This document shows, piece after piece, positions 43,468 through 55,350 of a DNA stretch of 64,000 nucleotides; within the stretch, counting starts at the first letter, position 1; each line of letters starts with the position of its first letter. Both the position numbers and the translations under genes were made by a program. The notes beneath the pieces are model-generated. The model was not told the origin of the DNA. It did no database searches and saw only the letters and a program-made list of their open reading frames with translations. The stretch is from Phascolarctos cinereus. Lineage: Eukaryota > Chordata > Mammalia > Diprotodontia > Phascolarctidae. The stretch is taken from the NCBI RefSeq assembly GCF_002099425.1, contig NW_018343954.1, forward strand, positions 21,351,501-21,415,500, read 5' to 3'.

Positions 43468-44678
43468 TCAAATCCTGGTCTACCCTGCCTTCATGTTCAG
43501 ATCTCTTTCTAACATGTACCTCTAAAGCTCTACAAGTTTAAATAATTTTTTCTCAATCATGTGGATACATGCATGATGGTGCCACTAGACTATGTTACCT
43601 CACTAAGTTGGTTACATAGAGTCAACATAAGAAATGGGTATGTTAAGTGTATTGGTTCTGCTGAATTGTCTCAGATATACTTCCCGAAGTTCATAATATA
43701 TTTAGGAAGAGCAATCATTTATATGATGTGAATGCAGAGTTATTCTAATGGTAAATTTAATTTACTATATCTAACCATAAACCAACTACCAAATATTGAA
43801 AATAAGTGTTTTGAACTTATTTACTTTAATTTAAACAATAAAAGCACTGAGAACACCGAAATCGACTAGGATTAAGTATTCATAACACAAAGCTCATTTA
43901 TATAATGAGAAATTAATTTTATAGGTGCAATAAGTGTTGGTATAGTATAAAACCATTGTCCCCAAAGGGAAAAGATTCAATGCCTAGTTAAAGAAACATT
44001 TAATTTTGGTTTATTCAAACAATAATTCAATGGACACTGATGCTGTTATGCAGGCTAATAATATATACTTTTATATACTTTCAATTTATTAGTATTGATC
44101 ACATCCTAAATACTTCTTAAAGATTTTCCAGTCTTCTTCAGTAGGTTGAAAGAAATGATACATTATATGGGGGAAAGTATCACTGTGCTCCTGCAAATAG
44201 AATAGAATAATAGTCTCTTTTTAATTAAACAACATCTCCAGCATCTCCATTCTCAAACAATGCATCCCTTAAAAATGTTCCTTCAATAAGTCTACATCAG
44301 GTAGTAATAAGAGAAGATAAATAGCTTCACCATCTCCCTCTGGGTGCATAAAACACCTGAAAAATTTCCATGTTGTAGAATTAGCAAGGAACCACAGTGG
44401 ACCATTGGCTACATTTTATATTGTAAAGGGAAAACCAGTTGGAAAAATGAAGTTTGTTCTTTTTTCTTAAATTTCACCAGTTCCCCCTGCCTCTTCAACA
44501 TTTAGACAATAGTAAAGGGTAGAGTTCCCATGCAAGAGGGTATCTGGAAGAAGCCAGCTTAACAGCTACCTGCTTTCCATTGGTGATTTCTAAGGTACCA
44601 GAGGTGATTACTAAGGTCTACTGCATCTGCAAAAATGAGATTTGGAAGACTAAATTTATCTGAATAATTAGTGTAATT
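43468..44678. other. AT-rich intergenic DNA
   Basis: No gene or assignable repeat recognised in about 1.2 kb. Confidence 0.4.
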
Positions 44679-44679
44679 T

Positions 44680-44895
44680 AGTGAATGGAGATCTGGCCTC
44701 AGAGTTAAGAAGACCTAGATTCAAATTCAGCCTCTGACAAACACTGCCTGTGTGATCTTGGTCAAGTTATTTAATGTTTCAGTGCTCAATAGCTCTCTAA
44801 GTCAAAAGTTAAAAGAAGGTTCCATCTTGTTTGATAGTGTGAATTCCTCAATAAGAACTCCCTACACTGCCGAAATCACAGGTGTGATTTTAAAA
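44680..44895 (+). mobile_element. CORE-SINE, long-tailed subfamily
   Basis: GATCTGGCCTCAGAGTTAAG, GAAGACCTAGATTCAAATTC, CTGTGTGATCTTGGTCAAG, then TTTCAGTGCTCAATAGCTCT, CTAAGTC and CCTACACTGCCGAAATCACAG. The 3' half differs from the other SINEs here and resembles a Mon-1/marsupial CORE-SINE subfamily known to me only by its wording. Confidence 0.65.
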
Positions 44896-45182
44896 ATGAT
44901 GGTCCTATGAGCATCAAGGCTTATAAGTATATGGTCAAATAAGTATTTATCAGGATACCCCAGGAAACCCTATGCCAACTACTCAACAATGACTTGTGGA
45001 ACGCTGAATTATAAGCAGACAAGGTGGACTCATTGTGATATTTGAATATTTGCTGAACCCATAACATTTAAAATTAAAGCTTGAGGGACTGTGATTGACC
45101 TGAGATTTATTAGAGAAACTCAAGAGCACTTAAGTATTCTTTATAGGTTAATTGTAAGTTTTAAGTTATTTGTTCAATTAAA

Positions 45183-45325
45183 TTGTGCTGTCATCTAAAG
45201 TCAAAGGACATACTACCTCTGTGATCTTAGGCGAGTTATTAACTACCTTGTCTCTCAGTTTCCTCAAAAATAAAATGAAGAATTTGAATGAAATGATTTG
45301 TCAGATACCAACTAGATTTGGGATC
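45183..45325 (+). mobile_element. MIR-type SINE
   Basis: TCTGTGATCTTAGGCGAG, TCTCAGTTTCCTCAAAAATAAA and ATGAAGAATTTGAATGAAAT follow MIR from core to 3' end. Confidence 0.65.
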
Positions 45326-45593
45326 TGTGGCTCATAGTAACATTTTATTATATGTGATTTGAAAACATGAAAATTACAAGAAAGTTCCCAGTCCATTAAA
45401 GGCATGATCTAGAAATGAGAAAACTTGAGTTTTCTGTAACTCTGAGGTTCAAGTTACTGATTTGTAGAGAGAAGTATTGCCTAGCCCTACTTTTCTTATA
45501 ATAGTATTAAAAACTTTAATGAAAAAAATGTATGAACAAGTCCTAAAAACGGCAAATAGAATCTTCCAAATATTTGTAATTAGGAATTTCTTA

Positions 45594-45762
45594 TAAGCAA
45601 CTAGATGATAGAGCCATGGACTTGGATTTCAGGAATTCTTGAGTTCAAATACTGACTCAGACACTTACTAATCATTTGACCTTTGTTTCCTTTTTTATAA
45701 AATGAGGAAGTTGGACTCAGTGACTATTAAAGTTTTTTCTAGTTCCTATGCTATCAGCATAA
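45594..45762 (+). mobile_element. CORE-SINE
   Basis: GCAACTAGATGATAGAGCC head, GAGTTCAAATACTGACTCAG, TTTCCTTTTTTATAAAATGAGG and the 3' block AGTGACTATTAAAGTTTTTTCTA. The L1 at 45759 begins at or in its tail. Confidence 0.75.
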
Positions 45763-48205
45763 TTGATCATATCAACAAAAAACCAAACAGAAATCATATG
45801 ATTATCTCAATAGATGCAGAAAAAGCATCTGACTAAATACAACACCCATTCCTATTAAAAACACTAAAAAGCATAGGAATAAAAGGAGTCTTCCTTAAAA
45901 TGATAGGTAGTATCTATCCAAAACCATCAGCAAGCATTATATGTAATGAGAATAAGCTAGAAGCATTTCCAGTAAGATCAGGGGTGAAACAAGGATGTCC
46001 ATGATCACCACTGTTGTTCAATATTGTACTAGAAATGTTAGCTTTAGCAATAAGAGAAGAAAAAGACATTGAACGTATGAGAATAGGCAGTGAAACAAAG
46101 CTATCACTCTTTTGCACATGATATGATGGTATACTTAGAGAATCCTAAAGAATCAAATAAAAATAAAAAAAATAAAAAAACTTGAAATAGTAAACAAATT
46201 TAGCACAGTTGCAGGATATAAAATAAACCCACACAAATCATTGGCATGTCTGTATATTACTAAGAAAAACCAATAGCAAGAGATAGAAAGAGAAATTCCA
46301 TTTAAAGTTACAGTCGACATTATGAAATATTTAAGAGTCTACCTGCCAAAAACAAACTCGGAGACTATATGAATGCAATTACAAAACACTTTTCATACAA
46401 ATAAAGTAAGACTTAAATAATTGGAAAAATATCAGTTGCTCATGGGTAGGCTGAGGTAGTATAATAAAAATGGCAATTCTACCTAAATTAATGTACTTAT
46501 TCAGTGCTATCCCAAATCAAACTACAAAAACATTTTTGAGCTAGAAAAACAATAACAAAATTCATCTGAAAGAAGAAAAGGTCCAGAATATCAAGGGAAC
46601 TAATGAAAAGAAATGCAGGGGAAGGTGGCCTAGCTGTACCAAATCTTAAATTATATTATAAAGCAGCAATCATCAAAACTACTTGGTACTGGCTGAGAAA
46701 TAGAGTAGTAGATCAGTGGAATAGGTTAGGCATGCAAGACACAACAGTCAATGACTATACTAATCTGCTATTTGATAAACCCAAAACCTCCAGCTTTTGG
46801 GATAATAACTCACTGTTTAATAAAACCTGCTGGGAAAACTGAAAACTAGTATGGCAGAAACTAGGCATACACCAATACCTTATACTGTATACCAAGATAA
46901 GGTCAAAATGGGTACAGGATTTGGATGTAAAGACTGATACTATAAGCAAACTAGGAAAGCAAGGAATAATTTACCTATAAGATCTATGGAGAAGGGAAGA
47001 ATTTATGACCAAACAAGAGAGATAGAACATTATGAAATGCAAAATGGATGACTTTGATTACATTAAATAGAAAAACTTGTTGCACAAATTCAACGCAACC
47101 AAGATTAGAAGGGAAATAGAAATCTAGGAAATAATTTTTATAGCCAGTGTCTCTGATAAAGGCCTCATTTCTAAAATACGTAGAGAACAGAGTCAGATTT
47201 ATAAGAATACAAATCACTCCCCAATTAATAAATAGTCGAATGATATGAACAGGCAGTTTACAGAAGAAGAAATAAAAGCTATCTGTAGCCATATGAAATC
47301 ACTATTGATTAGAGAAATGCAAATCAAAATGACTCTGAGGTACAACGTCATATCAATCAGATGGGCTAACATGACAAAACAGGAAAATGATAAATGGTGG
47401 AGAAGATGTGGGGAAATGGAACACTAATGCATTGCTGGTAAAGTTGTGAACTGGTCTAACCATTCTGGAGAGCAATTTGGAACTATACCCAAAGGGCTAT
47501 AAAATTGGCATAGCCTTTGATGCAGAAATACCACTTCTAGGTCTATATCCCAAAGAGATCATAAAAAATGGGAAAGGGACCCACATGTACAAAAATATTT
47601 ATAGCAGCTCTTTTTGTGTAGCAAAGAATTGTAAATTGAGGGGATGCCTATTGATTGGGGAATGGCTGAACAAGTTGTGGTATATCAATGTAATGGAATA
47701 CTATTGTGCTATAAGAAATGATGAGCAGGCAGACTTCAGAAAAATCCTGGAAGACTTGTATGAACTGCTGATGAGGAAGTGAGCAGAACCAGGAGAACAT
47801 TGTACATAGTGACAGCCACACTGTGTGATGACTGACTTTGATAAAATTAGCTTTTCTCAGCAATGCAAGGATCTAAGACAACTCCAAAAGACTCATGATG
47901 GAAAAAGCTATCCACATCCAGAGAAAGAATCTGAATGTAAATGGAAGCATACCCTTTACTCTCCTTTTATTTTGTTGTTTTGTTTTGATTCTTCTTTCCA
48001 GTGGTTCTTTCCATTGGTTCTAATTCTTCTTTATATCGTGACTAACGTGAAAATACGCTTAATATAAATGTATAAGTAGAGCCTATATCAAATAGTATGT
48101 GGTCTTGGAGAAGGAGTGGGAGAAAATTTAAAACTCAAAATCTTATGGAAGTGAATGTTGAAAACTAAAAATAACTAAAAAATAAATAGTTTAAAAAAAA
48201 GAGTA
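45759..48205 (+). mobile_element. L1 LINE, 5'-truncated (RT part, C-terminus, 3' UTR)
   Basis: It starts in the RT domain (ATGATTATCTCAATAGATGCAG; MSRCPWSPLLFN-type at about 45980). The catalytic box near 46105-46125 reads FAHDM-like after an extra T, so the frame is broken there. 46603-46842 stays open (AGEGGLAVPNLKLYYKAAII, RNRVVDQWNRL). 47245-47427 and 47477-47782 contain MNRQFTEEEIKAICSHM, AKNCKLRGCLLIGEWLNKLW and the end of ORF2. The 3' UTR (47900-48205) has lost much of its G-rich block. Inactive. Confidence 0.94.
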
Positions 48206-48784
48206 GTAGGATATTAGGCCTTGGGGATGGAGAATCAATATAAAGAATAGCAGGTAGAAGAAGGCCAATGAAGCAAGAGGTATGTTGATTAAGAAGAAGT
48301 TCTTTATAGAAACAGCATTTAGGCAAAAACCTTATTTTGTAAATAATTGGGCCACAAGGCTACACTTTAGGGTAATGTGGTCTGACTAGATTATTAGTGT
48401 AATGAAGAGAAATACAGTGTAATAGATAACAGCACAATTATGATAGGATAGGAAGATGGGAGAGTAGAGGTGGAAGACTTTTCATCCTCTCAAGGAAGAG
48501 TGTTTCATGTGCTAAGATGGGTAGATAGACTATTGGTTAATTATATATAAACAAAAAAGATCATATGCTGACTGGAGGGCTAATCATAGGTAAATTATGC
48601 TGGCAGGAAGTGGGAAGGGGATGTTACCAAATTGTATTCATGGAAGCTGTCTAATGGTAATTAGCATTTCCATGGGAAATTTATATAGAGTTGACTTCAT
48701 TTATAGCATATGTGGACTTACAGGTTTTTTTTTTTTTAACGACCATTGGAGGTATGTGTTGTGAATATGCTTTTTAAAAAAAAT
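48206..48784. other. Intergenic DNA
   Basis: No gene or clear repeat. 48440-48640 may be decayed L2-type sequence, not annotated. Confidence 0.4.
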
Positions 48785-48905
48785 TTTCCTCATTTACATA
48801 TGAAGAAATGGAGAATTAGTGATACTATTAAAGGTCACAAATCAGGGAAATATGAATATCTGGAATCAAACTCTCATCTCTGATTCTATGGCCACTACAA
48901 CTGTT
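48785..48905 (-). mobile_element. MIR-type SINE fragment
   Basis: CCTCATTTACATATGAAGAAATGGAG, AAAGGTCACAAATCAGGGAA and GGAATCAAACTCTCATCTC follow antisense MIR. Confidence 0.55.
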
Positions 48906-49575
48906 GATTTCTACAATCAAAATAGCCATTTGACCAAAAAGGTTTGTTTTCTATGTGATATTCTCTGATATACTATGCTATTCTGTTTCCCTCTAGTAGG
49001 GGCTGAGATGTTTTCAAATCAAAATCAGTAAAAGTTGTAGGTTCTTTAAACAACTTAATGCATATGACAGGACACATGGGAGAGAAAACAAAATTAAAGA
49101 GACAAGTAACTCTACAATTTAAACCTTGGAAAACATTCACAATGCATGAAAATTGGATCTGCATATGTCAAAACTAAGTTATATTCATTTTTCTGGATTA
49201 TTATATATGCCACAGCACAGATGTAGATGTCACTGAGTCTTCTCCATATCACATCCCACCCCATCCCTTTATGAAAATTTATGTGAGACATAAGCTGGAA
49301 AATCAGCTTTAAGATGTGTTGCTTAAGGAAAATGTGCAAATAAATCTTTCTAAATCTATAGCGTCTTTAATAACTAAATGTTTATGTTGGCAACATAGCA
49401 CTCACACAGGTGGCAAATCAGTCAAATATGGAACAGCAAAGATTTTTCATTAGTAGAAACACAAAGTAGAAACAGAGGCACATCAAAAAGAACTACTTTA
49501 CCACTTTTTCCATGTTAGCATGCATTCCAAATGACTTCCTCCCTCCCCACTCCCAATCCTAACCTATTACTTTTT
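48906..49575. other. Intergenic DNA
   Basis: No gene or repeat recognised. Antisense open frames at 48973-49339 lack similarity. Confidence 0.4.
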
Positions 49576-50038
49576 AAAAAATATTGTTTAGTAATACTTC
49601 TCCCAGCCTTGTTCCTGACTTCCTCTGGATTTCAAAACCATGTTGCCTCTACTGCTTGCTCATACTGGAATTTCTCTCATCTCTTGGGTCCTTTTTGTCT
49701 TGGAACAACATACCACCACCATACCCCACTCAATATGAAATATCCTTCCATGAGACCCACCCCTCTTTTCCTACTGGTGAGTTTCTCATGGAGCCTCCAT
49801 TTTATGGAGGTACTGAGGCTGGCTTATCTTCATTTTCTTCCTGAGTCTGTTCCTGACTTCTGCATTTCAAAACTGTGCTTTAGCTAGGTACCTTTATCCT
49901 GTGCTATCAGTCCCTTTTCTTTTCCCTTTTGTGTGTTGTTTTTCTCCATTAAAATATACGCTCCTTGAGAGCAAGCATTGTCTTTGATTATATTTTATCC
50001 CCAGCACTCAGCAAAGTGCCTGGCTTTAATAAATCCAC
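49576..50038 (+). mobile_element. L2-related LINE 3' end
   Basis: CTGACTTCCTCTGGATTTC, CTCCATTAAAATATACGCTC, CTTGAGAGCAAGCATTGTCT and CCCCAGCACTCAGCAAAGTG, with a TTTAATAAATCC terminus. The end is L2-like. The upstream pyrimidine-rich part, with two overlapping open frames of 118 and 86 residues, shows no recognisable protein. Confidence 0.5.
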
Positions 50039-50218
50039 CTATCTATCCCATCTTCCTCCCTTCTGCTTAAAAAACAAAACAAAAAAACCCACCTTTTTAA
50101 CCTTTTTTCCTCTTAAGCTTTGCAAATCATTTTACATACCCTTTTTGATATTTGCAACAACCATGTGCCATCAAGTGAAAAATATAAGAGTTTATTAATG
50201 ACCTAATCTGCTCTAACT

Positions 50219-50462
50219 GGGCAGCTAGATGGAACAATGGATAGAGCACCAGGCCTGGAGTTGGGAAGATCTTAGTTCTGATCTAGCTGCAGACACTTAC
50301 TAGCTGTGTCACCCTGGACAAGTCATTTAACCCCATTTGCCTCAGTTTATTTAGCCGGAGCTGGAGAAGAAAATGGTAAACCACTCCAGTATCTTTGCAA
50401 AGAAAACCCAGGTGGGAACCCAAAGAGTTGGACACAACTGAAGTGACTCAACAACAACAACA
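50219..50462 (+). mobile_element. MAR1-type SINE with BovB/RTE tail
   Basis: GGGCAGCTAGATGGAACAAT head, TAGCTGTGTCACCCTGGAC, GCTGGAGAAGAAAATGGTAA, CCACTCCAGTATCTTTGC, and the tail AAAGAGTTGGACACAACTGA ending ACTCAACAACAACAACAAA. It is the cleanest BovB-tailed SINE in the window. No clear duplication was found. Confidence 0.92.
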
Positions 50463-50561
50463 AAATGTTCCAATCTTCTTGGGGATACAAATAAAAGTAA
50501 AAATAGTCACTGCCTTCAAAGAACTTTTGCTCTAATAAGTTGTGTGGTAGATGTTATTATT

Positions 50562-50705
50562 ATTTTCATATTGGAGTTGAGGAAACTGAGGCTAAGAGAG
50601 GTAAAGTGGCTTGAGTAGGGTCACATTGCTTGAAAGTGCCTGAGGTAGTATTTGAATTCAGGTCTTCCTAACTCCAAGTCCTATTTTATAGTCTATTCTA
50701 TTTTA
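50562..50705 (-). mobile_element. MIR/CORE-SINE, antisense
   Basis: GAGTTGAGGAAACTGAGGCT, AAGAGAGGTAAAGTGGCTTG, GGGTCACATTGCTTG and GAATTCAGGTCTTCCTAAC follow antisense MIR almost complete. Confidence 0.8.
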
Positions 50706-50984
50706 GGTGTATGAGTATAAGAGAAAAAAAAAAGAGCTTCAGAGGGATATAACATGATTAAAACTGTAACCAGAAAGAAATTCTTACATGCACAAAACTT
50801 TAATTAGAGATAAAATAGCCCTAAGTTTATTTAACTAGATTCCTCTTCCCATTCCTCCTCCATTCACCCATATTACTTTTTTTTTAAGAAGACATATAAA
50901 ATTAGGGAATTATTCAGAAAAAAAAGTAAAAAAACAACTTCCCCAGTTCTATTCCAGATCAGTATAATAATTCATTCCAAGAGG
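50706..50984. other. Intergenic DNA
   Basis: No gene or repeat recognised. Poly-T and poly-A patches only. Confidence 0.4.
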
Positions 50985-51183
50985 TGACCTGATACAATGG
51001 AAGGTTCACTGGAAGTATTGTCAGAGGACATGGGTTCAAATCTCACTTGTATCACTTACTACCTGTATGAAATGTATCAAGTCGTATCACTATTATAAGG
51101 CTCATACTCTTCTGATGTAAAATCAGGGTTAAACAAGATGACTGCTAATATCCCTTGTAGTTCTAAATCTATGATATCATGAA
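50985..51183 (+). mobile_element. CORE-SINE
   Basis: CCTGATACAATGGAAGGTTC head, GACATGGGTTCAAATCTCAC, CTTACTACCTGTATGAAATG, then the 3' block AAACAAGATGACTGCTAATA and CTTGTAGTTCTAAATCTATG, shared with 31740, 45720 and 62205. Confidence 0.75.
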
Positions 51184-51495
51184 CCCTGGACAGTTAAATG
51201 ATGAGCCTGGCAATGTTGAAAGTAGCCTAAGTGCCTACACAATCAACTAATATTGTTCTTATTAGCACCATATTAGTGTTAGATGAATCTTATTGACTTT
51301 ATTGCTTTGATAATACATATGTTAAATATATACATACATAAAGGTTGTGTGTAACATGCAAATGCAATATGTAAAATATTCAAATATATAATACATATGG
51401 ACATATAAATATATCTATATCTCTATATATTTGTCTATGACATTACATTTGACTTCTCAAACAGACCTTTAAAATGATAGGCCAGAGCTTCAGAG
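51184..51495. other. AT-rich intergenic DNA with decayed microsatellite
   Basis: 51318-51435 holds irregular ATATATACATACAT and ATATAAATATATCTATAT units. No gene. Confidence 0.5.
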
Positions 51496-51504
51496 CTTTG
51501 CAGT

Positions 51505-51590
51505 ATCACAGGAAATAATATTTGTTAAGTGCTTAGCACAGTGCCTGCACAAATAGTAGATACTCACTAATTCCTTCTGTTCCCCTCCTT
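51505..51590 (+). mobile_element. L2/MIR-type terminal fragment
   Basis: TTTGTTAAGTGCTTAGCACAG, TGCCTGCACAAATAGTAGAT and ACTCACTAATTCC are the terminal words shared by L2 and MIR3-like repeats. Too short to choose between them. Confidence 0.45.
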
Positions 51591-51779
51591 TCTCATTTGT
51601 ATGCAAGAAATGGACCCTAGATTTTTTATTATTACTTATTGGAAAATTTCTCGATCTGGCCACAGGGGCTGTCACTTAATGCTACTGTAAAGTATCAGAT
51701 GCCAGAGGAAGGGAAACTGAAGAATAGTGCCCCACTACATACCTGATAGTAATCACAACTGGAAGAATATATGGACTTG

Positions 51780-51875
51780 CCCAGTCAGTCAATAAACAAT
51801 TAGTAAGTCTACTATGTACTAGGCACTGTCTTAAGCAATTCATATAAGACAAAGCAAGGCTACTATGATCTTCCA
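51780..51875. mobile_element. L2-type fragment
   Basis: CCAGTCAGTCAATAAACAAT, TACTATGTACTAGGCACTGT and CTTAAGCAATTCATATAAGAC follow the common L2 word order (CAATAAGCATTTATTAAG, TGCCAGGCACTGTGC). Confidence 0.55.
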
Positions 51876-52073
51876 AAGCTCCAGAGGCTGACCTGACAAT
51901 CTTACTCACTCTATAAATGTTACAAATACCATAGAGGTACCAAAATCTTCAATTTCATTATTATTTGGTATTTAGCAAACTCTGCTTTCCCTCCATCTTA
52001 AATATGCCAGTTAGAGTTGCCTCCATACAATTACCCATAATTTATTGAACCTTGTTCCTATGTCTCTATGTAG

Positions 52074-52222
52074 GGATTCTTAACCTTTGTGTGTATGTCA
52101 TCTGTCCTTCTGGCAGTATGATGAAGCCTGTGTGTCTCTTCTCAGAATAAAGTTTTTAAATACATACAATAAGAAAAGAATTCAATTATCAAAATATTAA
52201 AAGAAAGTTCATGGTCAGTAGA
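52074..52222 (-). mobile_element. Short DNA-transposon remnant (MITE-like)
   Basis: GGGATTCTTAACCTTTGTGT, CTGGCAGTATGATGAAGCCT, AGAATAAAGTTTTTAAATAC and CAATTATCAAAATATTAAAAG are the reverse complement of the element at 62888-63068. The TTCTTAACC end resembles the terminal inverted repeats of short hAT-type elements. No transposase. Confidence 0.6.
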
Positions 52223-52284
52223 TTAAGTACTCCTGTCTCTACATTGTCTATAATTTGAATGCTAACACAGTAACCACATTACTT

Positions 52285-52372
52285 ATGTTATCAATTAATC
52301 AATCCACAAGTATTTATTGAACACTTATTGTGTTCCAGGCATTATGCAAGAAAATAAGTCTACACATACTCC
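52285..52372. mobile_element. L2-type fragment
   Basis: ATCAATCCACAAGTATTTATT, GAACACTTATTGTGTTCCAG and GCATTATGCAAG are the usual L2 border words, as at 51780. Confidence 0.5.
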
Positions 52373-54145
52373 CCCCCAAAAAAAATAAAGCAAATGAGAG
52401 TATCAATGATTGATTTCTCAAAAAGTACCATTTTTCAACTATTCTGGATAAACAATGAAATTTAAATTTCATGAAAATCTGATGATCAAATTTGTTGTGA
52501 GAAGAATATATTACTAAACAAGTAATTTGCTTAATATAATTTATGATACAAGAGGTCAGCAATGAGAATTATGCACAATCGGTTCATAGAACATAATTCT
52601 ATGAATGAATTTTTAAATTTTTTTCAATTTTGTGAGCTGTAACTATGAATTATTGTATGTTTATTTTTTGTGTGTTTATTGTATGTTTATTGTTTTTATT
52701 TTTTAGATATCAGTGGAAATATTAGTCTTGAGAAAATAAAGAGAAGAAAAACAAAGATAATACATGTGAAGAACTTGAAATTAAAAAAAAATTACCTGTA
52801 CTCAAAACAGGTTCGTACTTCAAAATGTGATATCAATATTGTGGCCACTCCTCCTTGATGTAGATCTGAGGTCCTCTCAACCCCAGTAATCAAAATAATC
52901 ATCACTTGACATTCAGCATAGGGATATGTTTTTCAAATTAAGTAAGGCTGGTCCTTGCTTTGCTATACATTCCACCACTGACCCATTCTCAAAGTCATTT
53001 CAAATTGGTACAGTGTGCCAGAACTATATTACATTTGGAATGCCTGCAAGAACAGAGGAGTCATGTCCTCTGAAGAAGGACACATTGGTTTACAGGAGGA
53101 GGAAAGAAAAAATAGCTTAGTAAGTGACGACATAAAAAAGGAATGTATTATTACATTTACAGTAGTGAACAGTCTTACCTGTGTTCTTTATACAACATAA
53201 ATAGTAGCATGGGTCCACGTCCTTACAGAAGCCATATTATCTCAATCAAATAATATTTCCCTTTCACAGAAAGGGCCATGCCTCATTACTTTCAATACCA
53301 TTTATTTCTCCATCCCACAATTTTAAGAAAATGAAAGCACATTAAAATGCACAACGGTCAACATCTCTAGTTTGGGAATTCCTAACAAGATTGTGCCTAA
53401 GGTGATTCAATTTATTAAATAGACTGGGACAGGAAAATTGCTCTTGTAAATGTGATGCAAAATATTTAGTATGTTCATTGAATTTATTATCTTACATGAA
53501 GGAATAATAAATACAGATGCTTCTCAGAATGGTTTCTTTTGGCTGAAAAACAATAAACTTACTATAAATAATATAAAAATAAGGATAATATAAACAAATC
53601 AACAAACCCACCATTTTCTTCTGGCAATTGCATGTGCTCAAAGTGTGAAAATAAAAATAAAAACAAATGAAGAGAAAACCTTTTGAATACTGTGTGGTTT
53701 GCTAGATGTTAGATCTGCATTCTAAATGGCTGCACTTCGAACAACTTTTTTTTTCAAGTCTGGTTATCATTTGTGCTTTATTCTAATAACTTCTACATTC
53801 CTTTCTCATTTGAAAGCAAGGCCTTTGTAGCCAAAATACCTTGACAATTGATGCAAAATTATTTCCCCTTTTAATCATCCATAAGGATGGCATGGAGTAG
53901 TGAGCTTTAACACAGCAAGTTGGCAGGCTTATAGTTTGACCTTGGTTCCATAGCATTGGGCTGTAACATAAAGAATATCTGAATTTGGTATTACTAACAG
54001 CATAAAGTCCCTTTCTACACAGAGGATGCTTATTTGGGATAGGAGAGACATAGCATTTAACATGTACAAGACCAGGGGAATTCAGTCTACTGATAAATCA
54101 GTATGAGTTAATAATAAAAAGTAGCATTCAAAAAAGCTAATGTGG
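52373..54145. other. Repeat-poor intergenic DNA
   Basis: About 1.8 kb without gene or clear repeat. The overlapping open frames at 52926-53200 have no recognisable domain. 53690-53900 is a non-repetitive stretch of higher complexity that might be conserved, which cannot be judged here. Confidence 0.45.
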
Positions 54146-54292
54146 GGCAGCTAGGTTGCTCAGTGGATAGAGTCCCAGTCCTGGAGTCAGGAGGACTAAG
54201 TTCAAATCTGGCCACAGATACTTACTATCTGTGTGACCTTGGGCAAGTCACTTAACCCCAATTGCCTCCAAAAATGAAATAAAACAAAACAA
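54146..54292 (+). mobile_element. WSINE-type tRNA-derived SINE
   Basis: GGGGCAGCTAGGTTGCTCAG, CTAAGTTCAAATCTGGCCAC, GGGCAAGTCACTTAACCCCA and ATTGCC, with an A-rich tail. Imperfect duplication AAAAAAGCTAATGT / AAAAAAGAATTGT. Confidence 0.92.
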
Positions 54293-54476
54293 AAAAGAAT
54301 TGTCTGTGAATGAGGCCAATAAACTCTCTAAGGTTATAAATTGATTATTAATTGCTAATCCTCTTGTAGAGGAAGTTTTCATGCCAAAGGATCCATACAG
54401 GTCTATACCAAAATTCAGGAAAGAAAGAACTTCCTAGTGAAATTGCACAAAATGGACTTGACAAGTAATTTGATAG

Positions 54477-54546
54477 ATATACATACATACATACATACAT
54501 ACATACATACATACATACATACATACATGTACATATACACATACAG
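54477..54546. repeat. (CATA)n microsatellite
   Basis: About 13 nearly pure ACAT units, then CATGTACATATACACATACA. It generates the MYVCMYVCM-type antisense frames, which are not genes. Confidence 0.95.
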
Positions 54547-54634
54547 GGGCACATACATATAAAAAGGAAGTAATGGATTGTTTCTAAAAAATTGTAATAT
54601 AAAAGTCATAATATAAATTCCCTCAACTTTAGTT

Positions 54635-55195
54635 GCTTTTTGTCCTTCATTTTTGAAGAGAACCAGTGATATCATGGGTGATGTGTTGACTCATGGGTGA
54701 ACTGATTTAAGTGAGGCAGACTCGCACAAAGTCATCCGTTTCATTTTCTCTTCATTGAAGTCCAGTGATGAGATGAAAAGCCAAGATGACTGGTGATGGC
54801 CTGGGATGTGGTGGATGACCTTAGCATCTTTGATGTCCAACCAAGCTCTATGTTTTCCACAGTGCCTACTTTTTTGGATGCTTTTGTGGCCTTTGGAAAA
54901 AAAAAACTGTTCTCATTTGCCTGTGCTTCCAGAGGAAGTCTTCACAAACTTGGGGTAGACATCTACCAAAATCACCAATGGGTTTGAGGCCTGTCAGTTA
55001 CCTTGAACCTGGATTAACCTGGCTGCTGAGAAGGTTTTACTAGAGTATAGCTGCTATGCATGCTACAGCTTCTTGTAGACACAGGTGAGAGATGGGTGAA
55101 AGGGGGATACCAAAGGTAGATGAGTAGCTCAGAAAAGTACTCAGCAAGCCCTCACAGCTGGGGTGCTAGTCCTTCTGTAACACCCCATACCTTTA
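54635..55195 (-). mobile_element. RTE-type LINE 3' end
   Basis: On the minus strand it ends CAACACATCACCCATGATAT, CACTGGTTCTCTTCAAAAAT, GAAGGACAAAAAGCAAC. Upstream lie CCAGTCATCTTGGCTTTTC, AACTGACAGGCCTCAAACCC, GCCAGGTTAATCCAGGTTC and GAGTACTTTTCTGAGCTACTC. The terminal 200 bp match 26190-26386 in opposite orientation. Its length of about 560 bp suggests the 3' UTR of a LINE rather than a SINE. No ORF remains. Confidence 0.65.
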
Positions 55196-55204
55196 CCATA
55201 GTGC

Positions 55205-55350
55205 ATAATAAGTATTAAGTGAATAAGCTAAGAATGTCAGCTTCTTGAGGACAGAGAATATTTTCTATTATCTTTTATTTTTACTCCTAGGGCCTAGCAT
55301 AGTGCCATTAACATAGTAATGTAACAATCAATGCTTAGATTTGATTGATT
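55205..55350 (+). mobile_element. L2-type 3' end
   Basis: AGAATGTCAGCTTCTTGAGG, ACAGAGAATATTTTCTATTA and CCTAGCATAGTGCCATTAAC, ending TTGATTGATT. Confidence 0.6.

Noticed and set aside
49531-49887. 118-residue plus-strand frame as a gene
   Set aside because: It has no recognisable domain and overlaps a second long frame in pyrimidine-rich DNA; the segment ends as an L2-like 3' UTR.
54348-54675. Antisense frames rich in MYVCMYVC
   Set aside because: They come from the (CATA)n microsatellite.
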